45,296 nt of DNA from Candidatus Babelota bacterium. Lineage in GTDB: Bacteria > Babelota > Babeliae > Babelales > JAUPTZ01. The stretch spans positions 1 through 45,296 of the forward strand of contig JAUPTZ010000011.1 in the NCBI GenBank assembly GCA_030917815.1, in the 5' to 3' direction. Shown in pieces: positions 24,659 through 33,249 of this stretch (positions within the stretch are counted from its first letter, which is position 1; every line of letters starts with the position of its first letter). Both the position numbers and the translations under genes were made by a program. The notes under the pieces are model-generated. The model was not told the origin of the DNA, ran no database searches, and worked only from the letters and a program-made list of their open reading frames with translations.

Positions 24659-25939
24659 ATGATTTTCAAAAAACTATGGCTTACGAGCGTCGCGGCGTTG
24701 CTTTTAATGGGGCAATCGAACGCTCTTTATTCACTACCAGAGATGCTCACCACAAAGGCAATCAAATGTGGCGCAGGAGCCTCAACTGCCACGCTCGCCA
24801 TCTCGTGGTTATTGGTACGCAAAGCTCTGAAAAAAGCTACCAGCGCGCACGAAATAGAACCATATGATACAAAAAAAGAAGAGCACTATCTGCGCCTTAA
24901 GAAGGCCTATAATGCACTCTCGATAACGGCTACAAGCGCCGGCCTGTTAACCGGCCTTCTCCTCCTTGTAGATACCCCACAGAAAACCGATGCCTTACCA
25001 CACACTGCCTTAACCATCAGCCAACAGCCACCACAAAAATCAGGGGCTCCAGAAACACCACCGGCATCGCAAAGTGTCACCCTATCCGATTTCTATAAGT
25101 GCCATAACATAAGGGAACTTAAACAGAAAATGAGTGGCATGTCTCACGACCAGCTAAACCGCCTCCTCAGTCGCTCCAAAACAAATGGGGTAAATACTGC
25201 CGATACCAGTAGTTCGTATGTTAAGCAGATAACGCTAGAAGATGGATCTCGTTGGTTCCTCAAAACGGCTCGCTCACCCGGTGGTGAACGTGTCTTCCGC
25301 AACACCGGCGAAAGAACCAAATACGGGATGCGCCAAAATCGCAGTCGATACGACATGGCACAAAAAATTAATGCTCTGGGCCTAAAATGGGTAACGGCAC
25401 CTAAAAAAGTATTACTCCCCCTCAATGGAGCCGGAAGTGACGAAAGCGCATGGAACGATCTGCAGTGCGCCGTCCTCGCTCCGGAAATGCCTGCGGGCAG
25501 CCGCTTAGCCCCGCCGTTCACCTATAGCACGGACTGGACCAAAATGAACCAATTCAAGGCTCAGGTCAAAACATTTCTCACCGCTCATCCAGAAGCGGCA
25601 GAGGAGCTCGCACGGCTCATTGAAGAACTACCTTTTGCCGATGCTCATTTCGGTAATATTGCCATCCTTCCGAACGATGCCGGCCTTATGATATACGACA
25701 CTGAAGACGTACTGGGGTACGAAGAAGAGAACGTTTCGGCGATGCCGGCAGGCCCAGATCAAACAAAGGCGCGCGAGAAGCTCACCACAAAAAAACGGCT
25801 CTGGGGAATCGGCAACATGCTGGGACGAATCGCTATGCGCCCAGGGCTGAATCATCTTGCCTTGGATGAAGGATCAGCAGTGGCGCAATTGCGCCAAAAA
25901 TACCAAGCGCGAAAGCAGCAGCTTGAAAAATTAATGTAA
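24659..25939 (+). CDS. Membrane-anchored kinase-like (APH-fold-like) protein
   Basis: GGGGG lies 8 bases before ATG 24659. The 426-residue product has a signal-like segment (1-22), two further hydrophobic segments (about 36-53 and 88-104), a proline-rich linker (about 110-138) and a C-terminal domain. In that domain Lys202 in WFLK could be the ATP-binding Lys, CAVLAPEMPAG (270-280) fits a hinge, DAHFGN (328-333) matches the D-x-H-x-G-N catalytic loop of aminoglycoside-phosphotransferase-like kinases, and IYDTED (345-350) supplies the metal-binding Asp. No named family is recognised. The substrate may be a protein, sugar or drug. The gene at 19303 is a shorter paralogue. Confidence 0.72.
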   Translation: MIFKKLWLTSVAALLLMGQSNALYSLPEMLTTKAIKCGAGASTATLAISWLLVRKALKKATSAHEIEPYDTKKEEHYLRLKKAYNALSITATSAGLLTGLLLLVDTPQKTDALPHTALTISQQPPQKSGAPETPPASQSVTLSDFYKCHNIRELKQKMSGMSHDQLNRLLSRSKTNGVNTADTSSSYVKQITLEDGSRWFLKTARSPGGERVFRNTGERTKYGMRQNRSRYDMAQKINALGLKWVTAPKKVLLPLNGAGSDESAWNDLQCAVLAPEMPAGSRLAPPFTYSTDWTKMNQFKAQVKTFLTAHPEAAEELARLIEELPFADAHFGNIAILPNDAGLMIYDTEDVLGYEEENVSAMPAGPDQTKAREKLTTKKRLWGIGNMLGRIAMRPGLNHLALDEGSAVAQLRQKYQARKQQLEKLM

Positions 25940-25995
25940 GAGTTTTCGTATCGCCTCTTCCCAAATTTTGCCACTCTGATACGATTCACCCTCAT

Positions 25996-28296
25996 ATGAA
26001 TATTCAGGAGACTACGCAACAATTCTCATTTATTACGCAATTAAACGATGCCCAAAGGGATGCGGTCACCGCACCACTGGGCGTTCAGATGATTATTGCA
26101 GGAGCAGGATCGGGTAAAACCAGGGTCATCGCTTCTCGTATTGCGTATCTGTTAAGCCATTACCAGGTAGCGGCATCGGCCATTGTCGCACTAACCTTCA
26201 CCAACAAAGCCGGTAGTGAAATGAAGGAGCGGATAAAGAGCTATCTACCCAATGTTGCTCTTCCGTTTGTTGGTACCTTTCACTCATACTGCGTAAAGCT
26301 CTTAAGACAGTACAGCTCGTTGCTTCCCTTTGCCGATTTTTCGATTATCGATACCGAAGATCAACGAACGATGCTCAAAAAAATTATGGAAGCGCATGGC
26401 ATAGAAAAACATATTACGCCGTCAAAGATGCAGGGGCTTATCTCGCTCAGCAAAAATCATTTACCCGGTCATCGCTCAAGCGATATCCCTAGTGCACCAT
26501 TCTTTAACGAAGTTGCGGCCGCCTATGAAAAAGAAAAAGCACAATCACACGCCTACGACTTTGATGATTTATTGCTCGTCACGCTCAATCTTTTAAAAAA
26601 GAACCGTTCGGTTACCGCACACCTTCAACGCACGATTCGCCACCTACTTGTCGATGAGTATCAAGATACCAACGAAGTGCAGCATGAACTACTTAAGTGT
26701 CTTGCGTTCAACGAAGAGAACAAGATGGTGCTTGATTCAATTTGTGCCGTTGGTGATCAGGACCAATCGATTTATTCGTGGCGCGGCGCTCAAGCCGATA
26801 ACATGCAACGATTTTGTACCGATTTCGCGCCGGTACGCACGACAACCATCGAACAAAATTACCGCTCGGTAAAACCGATTCTTGATGCGGCAAACAGCGT
26901 TATTGTCCATAACCGCGGACGAATTGATAAAAAATTATGGTCAGCAAAACCGGCAACCAATCGGTTGCTCAGCGTGTATTGCCAAAGCGGTGGACAAGAG
27001 GCGCATACTATTGCGCAGACACTCCAAATTGCGCGACAAAAAATTCCGCTCAACAATATTGCGATTCTCTACCGCACCCATCATCAATCGCGCTCGATTG
27101 AAGAAGCACTCATGCTTGCCGGGATTGCATATACCATTATTGGTGGTATCCGCTTTTATGAGCGCAAAGAGATTAAAGACATTCTTGCCTACGCCAAATT
27201 ACTGGTAAATCGTTTTGACCGACCAAGCTTCTTCCGTGTTATCAATACACCGACGCGGGGCATCGGTGATAAATGTATCGAGCTGGCATCATCCACGTGG
27301 GATGAGCACCCTACACTTAACTCGTTAGAATTGCTGGCATTATTAAAAAATGACCAAGAAAACGGGCTCAATAAAACACAACGTACCGGCTTTGTGCAGC
27401 TGCATCAATTGCTGTCCTACGACTATAAGAGCACTCCTGCGAGTACATTATTTGATGCGGTCATCCATGCAACCGAGTACATGACCTATCTCCGTAAAAA
27501 TTACACCGATCAAGAATTGACCACCAAGCTTGAGAACGTACAAGAATTGCTGTCAGCGGTCAGGAGCTTTGAACAAGAGCATCCGGGAGCAATGCTGCCA
27601 GAGTTTTTGGAACATGTCATGCTCATGCAGGAACACGAGGACAAAGAAAAACCTCTACAGCAAATAAAAATGATGACATTGCACAGTGCCAAAGGATTAG
27701 AATTTGATCTCGTGGTTCTTTGTGGCCTTGAGGAACAACTATTCCCGAGTGCCCGCGCTATGAACTCAAATGCCGATCTCGAAGAAGAGCGACGCCTTAT
27801 GTATGTTGGGCTTACGCGTGCTCGTGAATTTGTACTCCTCACCCATAGTGAAATACGCACCACCTACGGCACCTCTACGCATCAAGAAATGTCCCGTTTT
27901 ATTGGTGAAATTCCGGCAACCCTGTTGACCTCTCATGACACACGACAAGAGTCACCATTTGCGCGCACACAAAAACTATCGCAATGGCTTGGTACCACAC
28001 CGGTACCCACCATTCAAACATATGGCAGTAGACCGGTAGTACCAACACCAACGCAAACTTTTAAACCACGCGTACCGATTTCGCTGCGTTCAGCCCCAGT
28101 ACCATCACGGCCCAAAGCGGCAACCCCACTCACGCAACGAGCTCCGTGGCTCGTACGCATGCCGGTTCGCCATGAAACGTTTGGTATTGGCTTAATTCAA
28201 GAGATTGAATACAAAGGAAACGATGAATATTTTCTAACGATCTCATTTAAGAGTGGCGTTAAAAAACTTTCTTCACGCTTCGTTCAACGGAGCTGA
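25996..28296 (+). CDS. uvrD: ATP-dependent DNA helicase, UvrD/PcrA family
   Basis: This 766-residue superfamily 1A helicase has the Q-motif LNDAQRDAV (16-24), Walker A GAGSGKT (36-42), ALTFTNKAGSEM (Ia), LLVDEYQDTN (II), GDQDQSIYSWRGA (III), YRTHHQSRSIEE (IV), MTLHSAKGLEF (V) and VGLTRAR (VI). It unwinds DNA 3' to 5' in excision and mismatch repair and removes proteins from DNA. The C-terminal 50 residues (HETFGIGLI...) form the Tudor-like tail known from PcrA/UvrD, which contacts RNA polymerase. No ribosome site is visible before ATG 25996. It overlaps the convergent gene by 24 bp. Confidence 0.95.
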   Translation: MNIQETTQQFSFITQLNDAQRDAVTAPLGVQMIIAGAGSGKTRVIASRIAYLLSHYQVAASAIVALTFTNKAGSEMKERIKSYLPNVALPFVGTFHSYCVKLLRQYSSLLPFADFSIIDTEDQRTMLKKIMEAHGIEKHITPSKMQGLISLSKNHLPGHRSSDIPSAPFFNEVAAAYEKEKAQSHAYDFDDLLLVTLNLLKKNRSVTAHLQRTIRHLLVDEYQDTNEVQHELLKCLAFNEENKMVLDSICAVGDQDQSIYSWRGAQADNMQRFCTDFAPVRTTTIEQNYRSVKPILDAANSVIVHNRGRIDKKLWSAKPATNRLLSVYCQSGGQEAHTIAQTLQIARQKIPLNNIAILYRTHHQSRSIEEALMLAGIAYTIIGGIRFYERKEIKDILAYAKLLVNRFDRPSFFRVINTPTRGIGDKCIELASSTWDEHPTLNSLELLALLKNDQENGLNKTQRTGFVQLHQLLSYDYKSTPASTLFDAVIHATEYMTYLRKNYTDQELTTKLENVQELLSAVRSFEQEHPGAMLPEFLEHVMLMQEHEDKEKPLQQIKMMTLHSAKGLEFDLVVLCGLEEQLFPSARAMNSNADLEEERRLMYVGLTRAREFVLLTHSEIRTTYGTSTHQEMSRFIGEIPATLLTSHDTRQESPFARTQKLSQWLGTTPVPTIQTYGSRPVVPTPTQTFKPRVPISLRSAPVPSRPKAATPLTQRAPWLVRMPVRHETFGIGLIQEIEYKGNDEYFLTISFKSGVKKLSSRFVQRS

Positions 28297-28944
28297 TCCC
28301 CGTGATGCCACGGTAAATGCCGATAAAAATTCTCGCAGCATTGAGCGATCTTTTTCGGTATCAAGGAGAGAAAAACTGCCCGGGGTATATTTACGCGCAA
28401 GCGGTTCTCCTTGATAGGCAAGAATGCCATTCGTAATCAATCCTTCAATATCACACTCTGCATCCAGAAAAATTTCTTTACCTACCCGATGTCCATTGGG
28501 CAGCTGCACGCCATCGCCCGGTACAATAAACATCCCCTGCGTATTAACCACCAACGCATAGGGATAGCCATCAACAACCGGCACCGTACGCATATAGGGG
28601 CCGGCAAATCCCTGAGTATTTTTCAGTAAAAAGCCACCCAAATCATCAACCGAAGGATATCGCAGGGTCAAAAAATGCAACGAGTACTGCCCCGGGACAC
28701 TCCGTTGTATGCCACAGTCCTGGTCGAACCGCAGAAGCGCTTCAGTAATCTTATTTAAGTTTGCCCCCACCATGCCAGGGCTCCACGTACTGCCATTAGC
28801 GACGAAATGAGCAGTACACATCGCCAGAAGCGAGATACTCACCATCGATATGACATAGCGACTTGCACGAGCCAAAAAAGTATAGCCGGCCTCGCCAACC
28901 ATCCGATCAAGAAAACTATCTATACGTTCAAATGAATTCTTCAT
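28273..28944 (-). CDS. Membrane-anchored hypothetical protein, weakly pseudopilin-like
   Basis: ATG 28944 is preceded by GGAGGGG at 4 bases, so the longer frame to 29019 is rejected. The 223-residue product has a short charged N-terminus, one hydrophobic helix (about 26-48) and a periplasmic domain. The sequence LLKNTQGFAGPYMRTVPVVDGYPY is like the loop of GspG/type IV pseudopilins (GL..L.......GPY...P.D..G.PY). The prepilin cleavage site (G-F-T-L-x-E) is absent, so true pilin processing is unlikely. I cannot name it with confidence. It overlaps the 3' end of uvrD. Confidence 0.6.
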   Translation of the reverse strand: MKNSFERIDSFLDRMVGEAGYTFLARASRYVISMVSISLLAMCTAHFVANGSTWSPGMVGANLNKITEALLRFDQDCGIQRSVPGQYSLHFLTLRYPSVDDLGGFLLKNTQGFAGPYMRTVPVVDGYPYALVVNTQGMFIVPGDGVQLPNGHRVGKEIFLDAECDIEGLITNGILAYQGEPLARKYTPGSFSLLDTEKDRSMLREFLSAFTVASRGSAPLNEA

Positions 28945-29064
28945 AATTCCCCTCCGCAGCACACCATACAACTGTCGTTGGCATACCACTTTTACAATGA
29001 CACATGCACACACATGCATGCCCTGCAGACTATAGTTATCGCACTTGAAAATGTTGGTTTCCCC

Positions 29065-29092
29065 GGCGCATAACGCACCGCGGTGCGTCGCC
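29065..29092. repeat. Perfect GC-rich palindrome in the uvrD-glmM intergenic gap
   Basis: The 307-bp gap 28945-29251 contains no gene. A perfect 16-bp palindrome ACGCACCGCGGTGCGT (29073-29088) is flanked by inverted GGCG and CGCC, with TTTCCCC before and GGAATGACAG after. This looks like a worn copy of a repeat of the common GTCATTCC type. The rest is A/T-rich leader and promoter sequence for glmM. Confidence 0.6.
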
Positions 29093-29196
29093 TATAGGAA
29101 TGACAGTATTAAACTACGTTACCTACGATCTACAAAGGTAAATCGTAGCACAACACCATTCACTAAAAAAATAGTTCGAATAAAGAAAAGAGTTAC

Positions 29197-29225
29197 TTCC
29201 GAAACAGCCACAGACCTTCTATAAT
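29197..29225 (+). promoter_or_regulatory. Probable glmM promoter
   Basis: A consensus TATAAT is at 29220-29225. TTCCGA at 29197-29202 is a weak -35 at 17-bp spacing. The start codon lies 26 bp beyond, with AGGAGAG before it. Confidence 0.6.
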
Positions 29226-29251
29226 CAGGGCCGCATCAGAAGGAGAGAGCT

Positions 29252-30589
29252 ATGCATACATTTTTTGGTACCGACGGCATCCGTGGTACCGTTGCCACAA
29301 ACCCTTATTTATCAGCACCATTTCTTCATCGACTGGGCAAATCATTAGCACAATGGGCACAGTTTAATCATGGAACGATGCCGGCCTTTGTTATCGGCAC
29401 CGATACGCGGGCATCGGCACACACCATTTTTAATGCCCTCGCCTATGGCATTATGAAAGGTGGCGGCATCTGTTTTAACGCCGGCATTACCCCAACACCG
29501 GCACTGCAGCACCTGGTTACCAAGCAATCACATTACTATCATTACGGCATTATGATAACCGCCTCTCACAACGATGCGGCCGACAACGGTATCAAAATAA
29601 TCACACCACAGGGAAAATTGCTGATCAGTGACCAAGAAGTTATCACCGATCTCGTAGCCCATACCCCCTCGTTCAGCCAGTGCCCTGCAACGCTCACTAT
29701 TCCCCCCATCCAAGCACATCATGCCAGTAGCTACTTAACACATTTCGCGACGATCTTTCCGGCCAATATGCTTGCCGGCATGCATATTGTACTCGACTGT
29801 GCTCAGGGGGCAACCTACCGAATGGCGCCTATGATTTTCCAGAGCTGCGGCGCCAGAGTAACCGTTATTGGGAATGAACCGGACGGCATGAATATCAACG
29901 GGCAATGGGGAAGTACCGCACCACAAAACCTCCGTGCCATGGTCATACAGACCAATGCCGACATGGGCTTCGCCTTTGATGGAGATGGTGATCGTGTGCT
30001 GGCGGTAAACCATCAAGGGGAAATCTTTAACGGTGACGATATTCTTGCCCTACTGACAACACACCCCCGGTTTGCCGGGCAATCAACCATTGTTGGTACC
30101 ATTATGACCAATAGCGGCCTCACCTCCTGGCTTCATGCGCATCGAAAAAAGCTGGTTCGCAGCGCGGTTGGCGATGCCCATGTTGAGCGAGTCATGCGAG
30201 CCCACCGGGCTGAATTGGGTGGTGAGCCTTCAGGCCATATTATTATCCGATCCCACCTTCCCACGGCCGACGGCATTTATGCCGCTCTCTATGCAGCACA
30301 CACCGCCCTCATCACCAATAATCGGCGCTTGAAAACCTTTGCTCATCTGGCTCAGGCTACCGTTAACCTACCCACTAAACAGCACCAAAGCTTGACTGAA
30401 GAACCTTTTGTCAGCATTATACGAGCGCATGAACAAACGTTATTACCCGGTCGCAGCGTAGTACGATACTCAGGAACTGAGCCGGTTCTCCGTATTATGA
30501 CCGAACACCCAGATCAAGAGGTTGCCCTACAGTCATCGTTAACTCTTGCTCATCAATTGGAACCTTATATTCACGATCTAGGAGCGTAA
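29252..30589 (+). CDS. glmM: Phosphoglucosamine mutase GlmM
   Basis: GlmM converts glucosamine-6-phosphate to glucosamine-1-phosphate for peptidoglycan and LPS precursors. The 445-residue protein has TDGIRG at the N-terminus, the phosphorylated Ser105 in TASHN, the Mg-binding loop DGDGDR (243-248), the sugar loop GGEPSGH (323-329) and the phosphate-binding RYSGTEP (405-411). This is the full alpha-D-phosphohexomutase plan at normal length. The DUF502 gene begins one base after its stop, with that gene's ribosome site inside glmM, so they are coupled. Confidence 0.96.
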   Translation: MHTFFGTDGIRGTVATNPYLSAPFLHRLGKSLAQWAQFNHGTMPAFVIGTDTRASAHTIFNALAYGIMKGGGICFNAGITPTPALQHLVTKQSHYYHYGIMITASHNDAADNGIKIITPQGKLLISDQEVITDLVAHTPSFSQCPATLTIPPIQAHHASSYLTHFATIFPANMLAGMHIVLDCAQGATYRMAPMIFQSCGARVTVIGNEPDGMNINGQWGSTAPQNLRAMVIQTNADMGFAFDGDGDRVLAVNHQGEIFNGDDILALLTTHPRFAGQSTIVGTIMTNSGLTSWLHAHRKKLVRSAVGDAHVERVMRAHRAELGGEPSGHIIIRSHLPTADGIYAALYAAHTALITNNRRLKTFAHLAQATVNLPTKQHQSLTEEPFVSIIRAHEQTLLPGRSVVRYSGTEPVLRIMTEHPDQEVALQSSLTLAHQLEPYIHDLGA

Positions 30590-30590
30590 A

Positions 30591-31253
30591 ATGATCATCG
30601 CACTGTTTCGCAAGCTAAAATCATTATTCTTACACGGCCTATTCACTATTTTTCCTATTGCAGCCACCATTGTGGTCGTTCATTTCTGCTACAATATTGT
30701 AGCTCGCTGGATTGCGCCACTCAGACATATTGCGCCACCCTACCTACGGCATGTGCCCGGTGTTGAGTTGGTTATGGTGCTCTCGGCTATGATTCTCGTT
30801 GGCGCACTACTACGCATCTTTATCTTAGGACCGGTCGTTCATCGTTTTGAGAAAATAATCAAAAAAATACCACTCATTAGAATCATCTACTCCTCCTCTA
30901 AAATACTAGTCGATTTTTTCAATGTCCCCAACACCAACCCAACTGCGGCCGAAAAAAAGGTAGTTCTCATCGAATTCCCCCGAAAAGGCTGCTATAACCT
31001 GGCCTTTTTACTTGATTCAGCCGAGCATACCTTTGCGCCACTCCTACCACCCAATGAATCCGGTTTTGTGAAAGTTTTCATGCCTAACTCACCAAACCCG
31101 ACAACCGGATTCTTCTTTCTAGTGCCGCGAAGCGAAATTATTGATACCCCAATAACCTTTGAGGAAGCGATCAAGACCATCGTCTCGTGCGGTATTCACA
31201 CACCGGAGTCATTAATCAAGCCTAAGGAGGACGAACCAGAACATTCCGCTTGA
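30591..31253 (+). CDS. DUF502 family membrane protein
   Basis: This 220-residue protein has two membrane helices (about 14-34 and 57-80) and the DUF502 features LFTIFPIAATI, IPLIRIIYSSSKILVDFF and VFMPNSPNPTTGFFFLVP. It is an inner-membrane protein; relatives are linked to membrane adaptation but the molecular role is not settled. GGAG inside glmM serves as its ribosome site, so translation is likely coupled to glmM. Its stop codon lies inside the -35 hexamer of the next gene's promoter. Confidence 0.9.
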   Translation: MIIALFRKLKSLFLHGLFTIFPIAATIVVVHFCYNIVARWIAPLRHIAPPYLRHVPGVELVMVLSAMILVGALLRIFILGPVVHRFEKIIKKIPLIRIIYSSSKILVDFFNVPNTNPTAAEKKVVLIEFPRKGCYNLAFLLDSAEHTFAPLLPPNESGFVKVFMPNSPNPTTGFFFLVPRSEIIDTPITFEEAIKTIVSCGIHTPESLIKPKEDEPEHSA

Positions 31254-31277
31254 AAAAGACCCATACTCACGTATACT
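31250..31277 (+). promoter_or_regulatory. Promoter of the 31332 gene
   Basis: TTGAAA (31250-31255) and TATACT (31272-31277) are 16 bp apart, a good sigma-70-type promoter. The -35 covers the stop codon of the DUF502 gene. GGAG lies before ATG 31332. Confidence 0.75.
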
Positions 31278-31331
31278 TATCGGACATGCTCTTATGAGCA
31301 GTTTGTATCTGTATCTAGTAAGGAGTCTTTT

Positions 31332-32345
31332 ATGGCCATGCTAAAAAACCTAGTTCTATCATCTCTGCTGCTCAGCGGCGCCGTGCCTCTTACGATACAT
31401 GGTGTTACACTCAACCCAATGAACCAGCCGTTCATGACCTTAAAAATTTCGGACGAAACCAGTACCTTTGCACGCGCTATCGGTTCAATGGCTTTTATTA
31501 AGTGGACCACTAAGGATGTAACCATTTGCAACAGCAGCGCATTGAATGGTACCGTATCGGCAACCAAGTATGAAAAGAAAGATGGCCAATTAGTACCGGT
31601 CAAATCGGAAGAATTCACCGGCCGTGCTGATGGCTATACGCAATGTACCCGTAAAGGTGAAAATGCACGCAAAGCGGTACCACTTGCAGAACGCACCGCA
31701 CGTATGTTAAGGGCAACCGCAAACCTAACCGATATGTCTCAAGTAAAATTTGTTGATCTGTACAATAGCTATGCGCCAATCTGGCTTCAAGCCGAAAGCG
31801 CCGCCGATGTTCGCGAATTCGTTGACACTATGCAAGTTGATCTTGCCGCGGCCGCAATAGACCCAGCAGTTCGTCCGGCGCAATTCAGACAAGTCTGTTT
31901 GATCACTATTAAAAAAGATCCACTGTTGAGCACTCTTGATGAGCAATTATTGGCCGACCTCGCCGAACTGTTCAATCCTGGCAGCTTCATGAACGCAGAC
32001 CTGCGCAAGTATGTCTTGGCAGAAAAAGATGTCCTGTGTGAAATTCGTGAAGATTCAAAAGATGCGCTCGACATCAATCCATCGGTCCTTGAGGGTTTGT
32101 TTGAAGACCTCACGAAGGAAAACTATTTCTGGAAAAAAAGCCTATTTTTCCGCGATATCACCAAGCAAGTCTTCAGCCTTAAGCACATTACCAAATATGC
32201 TACCGCAGGAATGCTTGGTTACATGGGATATGCTTTCGGAAAATACGTTGTTGAAAGTGTTAAAGGTAAGCCAGAACCGGTACTCGAAAAGCCAAATGCA
32301 CAAACCGCATTCATTATTGAAGCGATTAAGGCTGGTAAGGCGTAA
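31332..32345 (+). CDS. Secreted hypothetical protein with C-terminal membrane segment
   Basis: I do not recognise this 337-residue family. A signal peptide covers residues 1-24 (LKNLVLSSLLLSGAVPLTIHG), with GGAG 6 bases before ATG. The mature part is mixed alpha/beta without a catalytic motif, and a hydrophobic helix lies near the end (about 292-310, ATAGMLGYMGYAFGKYVV), followed by a short basic/proline stretch. This suggests anchoring to a membrane from outside. It has its own promoter and a strong terminator, so it is a single-gene unit that may be highly expressed. Confidence 0.75.
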   Translation: MAMLKNLVLSSLLLSGAVPLTIHGVTLNPMNQPFMTLKISDETSTFARAIGSMAFIKWTTKDVTICNSSALNGTVSATKYEKKDGQLVPVKSEEFTGRADGYTQCTRKGENARKAVPLAERTARMLRATANLTDMSQVKFVDLYNSYAPIWLQAESAADVREFVDTMQVDLAAAAIDPAVRPAQFRQVCLITIKKDPLLSTLDEQLLADLAELFNPGSFMNADLRKYVLAEKDVLCEIREDSKDALDINPSVLEGLFEDLTKENYFWKKSLFFRDITKQVFSLKHITKYATAGMLGYMGYAFGKYVVESVKGKPEPVLEKPNAQTAFIIEAIKAGKA

Positions 32346-32375
32346 TTACCGATTTTACCTAATTTACCCTAGTGG

Positions 32376-32408
32376 AGAGGCTCCCGCGATTTGCGGGGGC
32401 CTCTTTTT
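32376..32408 (+). terminator. Strong intrinsic terminator
   Basis: AGAGGCTCCCGC pairs with GCGGGGGCCTCT over 12 bp (one G-U), loop GATTT, then a T-run. It ends the 31332 gene's transcript. Confidence 0.92.
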
Positions 32409-32469
32409 TGGTAGGCATGTCGCGACCATAACGGGAGGATATGCATCTTGCTTTATACATCGTCATTAA

Positions 32470-32487
32470 ATTTGCTATTATAAACAA
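32470..32487 (+). promoter_or_regulatory. Shared 18-bp promoter-like element, copy 1
   Basis: ATTTGCTATTATAAACAA contains an AT-rich -10-like core and recurs at 33185-33202 with one difference. Each copy lies just upstream of one of two related secreted-protein genes, so it is probably their common promoter or regulatory site. TTTATA 18 bp upstream is a possible -35. Confidence 0.55.
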
Positions 32488-32533
32488 CAGCAGTTATAAA
32501 AGTAGCCATTTAACTATGAAAAGCGAGCTAAGC

Positions 32534-33127
32534 ATGAAATCCCCCCACTTTGCCTTGACGATACTTATAGCTACCTCAAATATCGTGATCCCCAACTCGC
32601 CTTCGAGCACAGAAGAACTCCTGCTGGATACCATAGCCCCGGAAACATTTGAGCCGTTTGCCACCTCAGTAGTACCTGCTGAGCACGAAGCCTACCGGCT
32701 ATGGAAATGCGCCGATGAGGTGCTTCATACAAGCACTCCCCAGCTCAGAGCGTGGATAGAAGACAAAATGCAGAATCGCTTGGACGCCCTGCATCAAAAG
32801 GCACAGGACCATGGAGTCACAGACCATGCTCTCGTCCAGTTAGCTTTTGGCAACCTGCAGCGCAGCATTCGTCGTGAAGCGACCGGGTTACACTGCGCTT
32901 TTATCGCACTACTAGAACAACTGGTAGCATCGGCAAGAGGTGAGGGATCGGTACCCTTTTCTAGCACCGCTATTCAACAAATACGGTCAAATTTTGGCAT
33001 TAATCACGACACCATCGATCTTTTGATAGCCAATGCATGCGTCACCATAGGCGCTGAAATCAACATGGCCATAAACCGGACTATACTCGAAACTGCAGCA
33101 GCAAATGGTACCGCTAACGCGCAGTAG
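32534..33127 (+). CDS. Secreted hypothetical protein related to the next gene
   Basis: The frame opens at 32441, but the 18-bp promoter-like element at 32470-32487 lies inside that extension. ATG 32534 (197 residues) or 32516 is therefore a better start. The N-terminus FALTILIATSNIVI is a short hydrophobic export signal. A segment with FEPFATS, EAYRLWK, VLHTSTPQLRAWIEDK aligns by eye with FERIATS, EAYGTWE, VISPWIQHTIDK in the next protein, so the two are distant paralogues. The rest is helical. No known domain is recognised. Confidence 0.62.
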   Translation: MKSPHFALTILIATSNIVIPNSPSSTEELLLDTIAPETFEPFATSVVPAEHEAYRLWKCADEVLHTSTPQLRAWIEDKMQNRLDALHQKAQDHGVTDHALVQLAFGNLQRSIRREATGLHCAFIALLEQLVASARGEGSVPFSSTAIQQIRSNFGINHDTIDLLIANACVTIGAEINMAINRTILETAAANGTANAQ

Positions 33128-33184
33128 CAAACAACAAACCTTGCCTTTCGCAAAAATCGATAATTATTTTTCTTGCGGTATATT

Positions 33185-33202
33185 ATTTGCTACTATAAAC
33201 AA
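33185..33202 (+). promoter_or_regulatory. Shared 18-bp promoter-like element, copy 2
   Basis: ATTTGCTACTATAAACAA matches the element at 32470-32487 at 17 of 18 positions and stands 48 bp before the next gene's ATG. Confidence 0.55.
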
Positions 33203-33249
33203 TGACCCTGCAGGTAACAATCTCCAAAACATGAAAAAAGGAGCCACAA

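Noticed and set aside
25144-25521. Minus-strand ORF inside the kinase-like gene
   Set aside because: Shadow of the plus-strand coding frame; no start signal or domain.
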